NCBI GenBank assembly: GCA_036338435.1
Contig: JAYZCG010000012.1
Location: forward strand, 1-59,785
From: JAPYTY01 sp036338435
GTDB taxonomy: Bacteria; Acidobacteriota; UBA6911; RPQK01; JADFOI01
Length of the DNA stretch: 59,785 nucleotides
Direction: 5' to 3'
Shown: positions 55,567-59,785 of the stretch, in pieces
Position numbering within the stretch: the first letter of the stretch is position 1
Layout of the letters: each line of letters opens with the position of its first letter
Notes under the pieces: generated by a model
The model's database searches: none
What the model saw: only the letters and a program-made list of their open reading frames with translations
What the model was told of the DNA's origin: nothing
Translations under genes and position numbers: made by a program

Positions 55567-56616
55567 ATGCCGCTACTAGCCATCATCGTACTCCTCGTAG
55601 GAAACCTTCTAAGTCCGGGCCAAGAAAACCAGGGAGTTGATCTCCGACTTCAGGACATACTGACAGATAGGGAGCTGCGAGACTATCAAAGGACTCCCCG
55701 GTATCGCAATCGGATCTCTATGTTTAAGAAAGTTTTTGATCGGAATTCAAATCTATTAGAAAGATACGTCAAAGCAAACGATCTTGGTAAATCCAGTAAT
55801 TTGTTGCTGCAAATACAGGCGATGTGCAACTTCGTTGAACAGGAAACTAACCAAACCGAAGATTTGAAAGAACTCCGCTCAAAACAGGTCAAGCAGTTAG
55901 AAATCCGACTGCGAAGACTGGCCAAAACTATCAGGGATTTACAGGTCACCAGACCTTGGGAACATATTGACCAATTTGAAGTTACTGTCCAGGCCGTAGA
56001 TCACCTCAGGACACTCTTGCTACACCACTTGCTCGGAGAGCAATCAAGCATGAACTCGTTTTCCGAGTTTTCAACATCCGATAGATTATACAAAAACCCC
56101 AACGCCTGGATGTTCTCAGTCACTAGGGCAACACTCGCACCCGCAGAAAAAATCCCCAGGCCGAACCGTGACCGCTTCACTGATGAAGAATACACCGATG
56201 TACAAATGGCTCAAGAACTACCCAAGAGGGTTAAGGTTTTTCTTGGAATTGCAGAGTCTCGTCTAGAGGAGATCCAGCGAAGAATAGATAAGCAAGAATG
56301 GACTGAAAAGGAAGATAACCCACTGGCATTTTATACCTATCAGGATATGGTTCATGCCTATCTGCATGCCATCGATGGCATCATGACAAATATTGATGAC
56401 AAGGTTATTTATAAAACGGCCTCTCGAGAAGAGATTGAAGAATCTCTCAAAGCATTGAATAAGAACATTAGTGAGTTTATTCCCCAACTAAAATTAATTA
56501 AGGACTGTGCGCTTAAGCTTCAAGATCAGCCCCTCTACAAAAAATTGCTAGAGGCAGAAGAAGTATCAATCGCAGCACAAAAAGGATCCCTCTACGGACT
56601 AGGTGCACCACCATGA
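55567..56616 (+). CDS. Exported helical protein of unknown function, possible internal duplication
   Basis: The 349-residue protein starts with a signal peptide (MPLLAIIVLLVGNLLSPGQ) just after the argS stop. The rest is predicted largely helical. Two segments share a pattern: about 45-125 (RNRISMFKKVFDRNSNLLERY...) and about 220-320 (PKRVKVFLGIAESRLEEIQRR...). Each has Arg/Lys-Val/Ile-x-x-F at the start and an E-x-L-x-x-L-xx-x-I helix at the end. I do not recognise a family. The tight spacing to argS suggests co-transcription. Confidence 0.7.
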   Translation: MPLLAIIVLLVGNLLSPGQENQGVDLRLQDILTDRELRDYQRTPRYRNRISMFKKVFDRNSNLLERYVKANDLGKSSNLLLQIQAMCNFVEQETNQTEDLKELRSKQVKQLEIRLRRLAKTIRDLQVTRPWEHIDQFEVTVQAVDHLRTLLLHHLLGEQSSMNSFSEFSTSDRLYKNPNAWMFSVTRATLAPAEKIPRPNRDRFTDEEYTDVQMAQELPKRVKVFLGIAESRLEEIQRRIDKQEWTEKEDNPLAFYTYQDMVHAYLHAIDGIMTNIDDKVIYKTASREEIEESLKALNKNISEFIPQLKLIKDCALKLQDQPLYKKLLEAEEVSIAAQKGSLYGLGAPP

Positions 56617-56680
56617 TGCCACTCTCACACTCCGTACCGTCGCGTAAAAACCATGACCTATCTTCCCATTGCTGCGAACA

Positions 56681-56695
56681 AATGGTGTCACCATT
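56681..56695. repeat. Short interrupted palindrome in the spacer downstream of thiE
   Basis: AATGGTG and CACCATT flank a single T, giving 7-bp perfect arms. It lies between the converging ends of the exported-protein gene and thiE. It could be a protein site or chance. Confidence 0.4.
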
Positions 56696-56701
56696 GCACA
56701 C

Positions 56702-57340
56702 CTATGCTCCAGCACACATCTTTGCCACTTCACGTTGAGCCCAGGTAATTCCGGCCACGCCGTGAACCCCCGTCTCTAGTATCTTTTCAAAACGGGACTC
56801 ATCGATCCCCCCAACAGCAAAAACTGGCACCTTAACCATTTTGACCACTTCCCGAAGAGTCCGGAGCCCTAAGGAAGAGACATAAGAAACCTTGGAGAGT
56901 GGATCAAAAATAGGCCCCAGTAGAAGATATTCTGCACCCTCTTTTTCCGCAATTTGCGCTTCTGCAACCGTGTGAATGGATTTACCAATTAGGGTTTTGC
57001 TTTGCAGCCGTTCTCTAGCATCTCGCACCATACCGATGTCTTGCTCAGACGTTAAGTGGACACCATCAACAACTTCTTCGAAAGCCATCTCAAATAATGT
57101 ATTGACAAAAAATAATTTATGGTACCGTCGGGCCAACTTCACACCATGACGAATGAAGATCTGATTTTCCTCGGAAATGAGGTCCTTCTCACGCCACTGC
57201 ACTATATGAGCTGATGTCTGGAAGAGCAATTCTAGATAATCGTGCGGATCTAGTTTAGAGAAAGCCAGCCGATTGGAGATCGCCAATCGAATTGGTGACT
57301 GCCAATTATGATTTTTTAAAATATTGATAACTATGGGCAA
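56702..57340 (-). CDS. thiE: Thiamine-phosphate synthase (ThiE/TenI family)
   Basis: ThiE joins the pyrimidine and thiazole halves of thiamine phosphate. The TIM-barrel sequence shows VQWREKDL, FFVNTLFEMAFEEVVDGVHL, IGKSIHTVAEA, YLLLGPIFDPLSK and VPVFAVGGID, matching ThiE/TenI. There is no in-frame ATG before the conserved core. A TTG at 57340 with GGGAG 9 nt upstream gives 212 residues and is my choice; a GTG at 57394 is possible. It overlaps the small membrane protein gene. TenI-like function is not excluded. thiS and thiG lie 18 kb away. Confidence 0.85.
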   Translation of the reverse strand: MPIVINILKNHNWQSPIRLAISNRLAFSKLDPHDYLELLFQTSAHIVQWREKDLISEENQIFIRHGVKLARRYHKLFFVNTLFEMAFEEVVDGVHLTSEQDIGMVRDARERLQSKTLIGKSIHTVAEAQIAEKEGAEYLLLGPIFDPLSKVSYVSSLGLRTLREVVKMVKVPVFAVGGIDESRFEKILETGVHGVAGITWAQREVAKMCAGA

Positions 57341-57599
57341 CTTCCCAAGCTCCCATAACAATGTTGGCAACTCCCAGCCCGGATATAGCCCCACGAAAAA
57401 ACAAGTTGAGAAATACCACCTTTAGAAAAGGGAATTGATAGAGAATAAAATTCTGCTCCCACGAAAGCATCCACGGATAAATTAGCAAGAAAATACCCAC
57501 CTCAAGACAGTACAGCACGTACACAACGAATAGAACTTTGCTGATTTTGCTCCGGGGAGAAAAAGGGTAAAGTGGAAACTCACTTGCAACACTATTCAC
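57306..57599 (-). CDS. Small integral membrane protein of unknown function
   Basis: About 97 residues from a GTG at 57599; a TTG at 57617 is also possible. Two or three hydrophobic helices are evident: VLFVVYVLYCLEVGIFLLIYP, a middle one around FLKVVFLNLFF, and AISGLGVANIVMGAWE. The RGAISGLG motif and the high hydrophobicity resemble a small membrane protein I associate with acidobacterial genomes, but I cannot name a function. It follows rplS by 96 nt and its 3' end lies inside the thiE 5' region. Confidence 0.7.
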   Translation of the reverse strand: MNSVASEFPLYPFSPRSKISKVLFVVYVLYCLEVGIFLLIYPWMLSWEQNFILYQFPFLKVVFLNLFFRGAISGLGVANIVMGAWEVAHSYQYFKKS

Positions 57600-57695
57600 A
57601 TGCGTGACCCAAACCAAACAGTCGACGCTGACAGCACAACTCGGAAGACTCCACTATACGGAATGTACAACACCTTGCATTGTACAACAACGTTC

Positions 57696-58037
57696 TCACC
57701 GCTTTTCCCTGATACGAGCTGCTTTCCCCTTACGCTCTCTCAAATAGTAAAGCTTAGCCCGTCGTACTCGGCCCCTCCTCACTACTTGAATCTTCTCGAT
57801 GATAGGTGAATAGAGTGGGAAAATCCTCTCCACGCCGTAGCCAGAAGAGACTTTCCGTACTGTAAATGTCGAACCTAGCCCCTTTCTCCGGATGGCAATT
57901 ACGACTCCTTCGAAAGCCTGGATTCTATGCTTTTCACCCTCCCGGATCTTTACGTCAACACGAACCGTGTCGCCGGCCTTGAATGAAGGGAGTTTCTTGT
58001 TGGTATACTGTTGCTCGACCTGATCAACCAAGTTCAT
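57696..58037 (-). CDS. rplS: Ribosomal protein L19
   Basis: L19 sits at the 30S-50S interface. The 113-residue protein shows FKAGDTVRVDVKIREGEKHRIQ, FEGVVIAIRRKG, FTVRKVSSGYGVERIFPLYSP and RRAKLYYLRERKGKAARI, all typical. AGGGG precedes the ATG. It follows trmD by 32 nt in the conserved rpsP-khpA-rimM-trmD-rplS order. Confidence 0.98.
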   Translation of the reverse strand: MNLVDQVEQQYTNKKLPSFKAGDTVRVDVKIREGEKHRIQAFEGVVIAIRRKGLGSTFTVRKVSSGYGVERIFPLYSPIIEKIQVVRRGRVRRAKLYYLRERKGKAARIREKR

Positions 58038-58069
58038 TATGTGCCCCTTGTCTGCTATATTGCATCCGA

Positions 58070-58765
58070 CTAATCTCCAAAAGTCTTATCTCTACCCAAC
58101 AAATCAGGGCGCCTGCGCCGTGTTTGCTCGATGGACTGTCGCCGTCTCCACTGCAGAATCGCATCATGATCTCCGGAAAGCAAGACATCCGGCACCTTAT
58201 TACCTTGAAATTCTGCAGGCCTAGTGTATTGTGGATAATCCAGCAACCCATCCATGAAAGACTCCTCTAGAACGGACTCACCCTTCCCAACCACACCGGG
58301 CACCAACCGACAGACTGCATCTACAACTAAAAGAGCCGCGAATTCGCCGCCCGAAAGCACAAAATCACCAACAGAAATCTCCTCATCTACAACGTAATCA
58401 GACACCCTCTGATCTACCCCTTCGTAACGACCACAAATCAGAACGAGATTAGCCTTTAAAGATAACTCCTTTGCCTTATTCTGATCAAATGGTCTTCCCT
58501 GAGGAGACAGTAACACTATATGTCCTCCCGGGCCATCCTGACGACACTTTTCAACGGCTTCAAAGACCACATCTGGTTTTAATACCATTCCATCCCCACC
58601 ACCGTAAGGACGATCATCAACAGTTCTTCGTTTGTCCTTTGCAAACTCTCGAAGATCCACCACACAAGTTTCTACTAGTTCTTTTCTTGCAGCTCTCTCA
58701 ATCATTCCAAAATTAAACACTCCACTAAACAGCTGTGGGAAAATGGTAACTATGCTGACTCGCAT
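58070..58765 (-). CDS. trmD: tRNA (guanine-N1-)-methyltransferase TrmD
   Basis: TrmD methylates G37 of tRNAs with a G at 36, preventing frameshifting. From the ATG at 58765 (MRVSIVTIFPQLF) the product has 231 residues, with the trefoil-knot SAM site VLICGRYEGVDQRV...EEISVGDFVLSGGE and the catalytic Asp region LLSGDHDAILQWRR. The frame extends 8 codons farther up but this start fits the family. It follows rimM by 42 nt. Confidence 0.97.
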   Translation of the reverse strand: MRVSIVTIFPQLFSGVFNFGMIERAARKELVETCVVDLREFAKDKRRTVDDRPYGGGDGMVLKPDVVFEAVEKCRQDGPGGHIVLLSPQGRPFDQNKAKELSLKANLVLICGRYEGVDQRVSDYVVDEEISVGDFVLSGGEFAALLVVDAVCRLVPGVVGKGESVLEESFMDGLLDYPQYTRPAEFQGNKVPDVLLSGDHDAILQWRRRQSIEQTRRRRPDLLGRDKTFGD

Positions 58766-58807
58766 GACAAAGTATAAGTCCTCAGTCAAGTAGATCTACA
58801 CAATGGG

Positions 58808-59317
58808 CTAACACATAAGCCCTGGGGGAAGTTCCACCTGAATTGTCTTTCCCTCTACATTGACTTCAGAAATGAATTCCTTAACTAACGGAATCTGAAA
58901 TTCTTTACCCTCAAGAGTTCGGACAACAAGATTACAGCCTTCGGATCCTGTCTCTTGAATTCCGGTCACTACACCAAGTGATTTTTTAGCGTCAACAATC
59001 ATGCAATCAATCAAATCTGAATGGAAGTAACTGTCCTGAGGAAGAGAAATACGGTCCCCCTCCTCAACCTGGAGATCACCACCAATCAAACCTTTCACTT
59101 CCTCAGGCCTATCACGTCCCCTAAATTTTAAGACGACACGGCCCTTATGAAACCAATGGTGTTCCAGCCGTTCCCAACACTCTGCTCCTTCCTTCAAAAT
59201 ACGAACCCGGCCAAGCAATGAGAATCGTTCGGGAAAATCAGTCAAAATTTCGGCTACAACTTCGCCTCGAATTCCACGAGTCTTGACAATTCTGGCAATG
59301 CTCAAAAACTCAGGCAA
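58808..59317 (-). CDS. rimM: 16S rRNA processing protein RimM
   Basis: RimM binds S19 and helps mature the 30S head. The 169-residue protein has the N-terminal domain (ARIVKTRGIRGEVVAEILTDFPERF) and a PRC-barrel C-terminal domain (DCMIVDAKKSLGVVTGIQETGSEGCNLVV, IPLVKEFI). It starts with TTG immediately after the khpA stop, with GGAG overlapping the khpA end, so the two are tightly coupled. Confidence 0.96.
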   Translation of the reverse strand: MPEFLSIARIVKTRGIRGEVVAEILTDFPERFSLLGRVRILKEGAECWERLEHHWFHKGRVVLKFRGRDRPEEVKGLIGGDLQVEEGDRISLPQDSYFHSDLIDCMIVDAKKSLGVVTGIQETGSEGCNLVVRTLEGKEFQIPLVKEFISEVNVEGKTIQVELPPGLMC

Positions 59318-59548
59318 TTACTCCAGAATCTCCAACACATAACGCTTTCGAAGTTTCATCCCAGCAGCTGCCAGAAGGGTTCGAATCGAGCGGGCTGTAC
59401 GGCCCTGCCTTCCGATCACTTTACCAATATCCGATTGAGCAACCTTCAACTCCAGGACAGTGGTCTGCTCTCCTTCAACCTCCGTAACGGAAACCTGATC
59501 CGGACTGTCCACCAAAGCCTTCGCAATCATTTCGACAAGATCTTTCAT
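59318..59548 (-). CDS. khpA: KH-domain RNA-binding protein KhpA
   Basis: A 76-residue single KH domain with the RNA-binding loop GKVIGRQGRTARSIRTLL. KhpA proteins bind RNA, with roles reported in cell division and as small-RNA chaperones in Gram-positive bacteria. A strong GGAGGGAG precedes the ATG. It lies between probable rpsP and rimM, the usual place. Confidence 0.95.
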   Translation of the reverse strand: MKDLVEMIAKALVDSPDQVSVTEVEGEQTTVLELKVAQSDIGKVIGRQGRTARSIRTLLAAAGMKLRKRYVLEILE

Positions 59549-59683
59549 ATGCTCTCCCTCCGAAGCCGAATCTGGATATCAGGGTACCAACCTGGTCAAG
59601 ACAAATCGTGAGCGGCCTTACCAGAACCCAGTCCAGATTAACAACTCAAGATTCGAATAGAGTGCAATCTGTCATGATCACAC

Positions 59684-59785
59684 TCACTCGGCATCCTCAA
59701 CTTCTACTTCCTCTTTCTCAGCCTGATCGGGCTCTGAGCTTTCGTCATCTCCCGACTCTTCAGGTTTATCTTCATCGACAGATTC
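59684..59785 (-). CDS. rpsP: Probable ribosomal protein S16, C-terminal acidic tail only
   Basis: An open frame enters from the right edge and stops with TGA at 59686-59684. The 33 visible residues are almost all acidic (ESVDEDKPEESGDDESSEP..., ending EVEVEDAE). No folded domain is visible. The identity is inferred from the near-universal order rpsP-khpA-rimM-trmD-rplS; C-terminal acidic extensions occur on S16 in some phyla. Another protein is possible. Confidence 0.55.
   Translation of the reverse strand, partial: ESVDEDKPEESGDDESSEPDQAEKEEVEVEDAE

Noticed and set aside
56681..56695. AATGGTG-T-CACCATT palindrome as an operator
   Set aside because: It lies between converging gene ends, not near a promoter, and 7-bp arms can occur by chance. 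Kept only as a low-confidence repeat.
1..59785. Mobile elements, CRISPR arrays or defence islands
   Set aside because: No transposase, integrase, phage or Cas-like protein, no regularly spaced direct repeats and no compositional break were seen.

Overview
This window is a stretch of core bacterial chromosome at moderate GC (I judge somewhat under 50% by eye). About fifty housekeeping genes are packed tightly. I see no insertion sequence, prophage, CRISPR array, toxin-antitoxin pair, rRNA or obvious genomic island. The gene set suggests Acidobacteriota: bacillithiol enzyme BshC, RNase Y with YmdB, a TonB-type N-terminus reading MFENLIES, a secreted M48 peptidase with a PTLK-repeat tail, a long SecF, a short PheT and a menaquinone methyltransferase. 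This is an inference from gene content; a ribosomal-protein or 16S phylogeny would settle it.

Layout. 1-5851 (minus): the N-terminus of a TonB-like protein, secF-secD-yajC, tgt and an NHL-repeat protein. uvrA diverges at 5915. 8874-18367 (minus) is a long translation and cell-division block. Read in the direction of transcription it is tRNA-Val(GAC), thrS, infC, rpmI, rplT, pheS, pheT, a ZapB-like protein, zapA, 6S RNA, rny, ymdB. 18664-20231 (minus): an S41-like protein and HU. 20336-26726 (plus): ruvX, mltG, two unknown exported or membrane proteins, and a heterodimeric ABC exporter. 26804-33851 (minus): sugar-phosphate transferase, bshC, prepilin peptidase, TolC-like protein, M48 peptidase. 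34029-36052 (plus): nnr and tsaE. 36175-39243 (minus): menG, aroB, thiG, thiS. 39627-45774 (plus): nuoJKLMN and greA, followed by a class A PBP. 48311-53316 (minus): larC, metG, tatD, polyprenyl diphosphate synthase. 53571-56616 (plus): argS and an unknown exported protein. 56702-59785 (minus): the end of a probable rpsP, then khpA, rimM, trmD, rplS, a small membrane protein and thiE.

How the genes work together. Translation dominates (five tRNA synthetases, IF3, L35, L20, L19, probable S16, RimM, TrmD, Tgt, TsaE, a tRNA). The envelope is next (SecDF-YajC, MltG, PBP1, polyprenyl diphosphate synthase, glycosyl-phosphate transferase, TolC, M48, prepilin peptidase). Respiration is represented by the membrane arm of complex I plus MenG. 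Cofactor genes cover thiamine (thiS, thiG, thiE), bacillithiol, nickel-pincer cofactor (larC) and NAD(P)HX repair.

I did not find a clearly new multi-gene system. The most interesting signals are small: an apparent AUC start codon for infC behind a perfect Shine-Dalgarno; an S41/CtpA-fold protein that has lost both catalytic dyad residues; a 6S RNA gene between zapA and rny; several operon-leading genes with a -10-like hexamer only 7-12 nt before the start codon, suggesting leaderless mRNAs; and a 12-bp perfect hairpin inside the sugar transferase gene.
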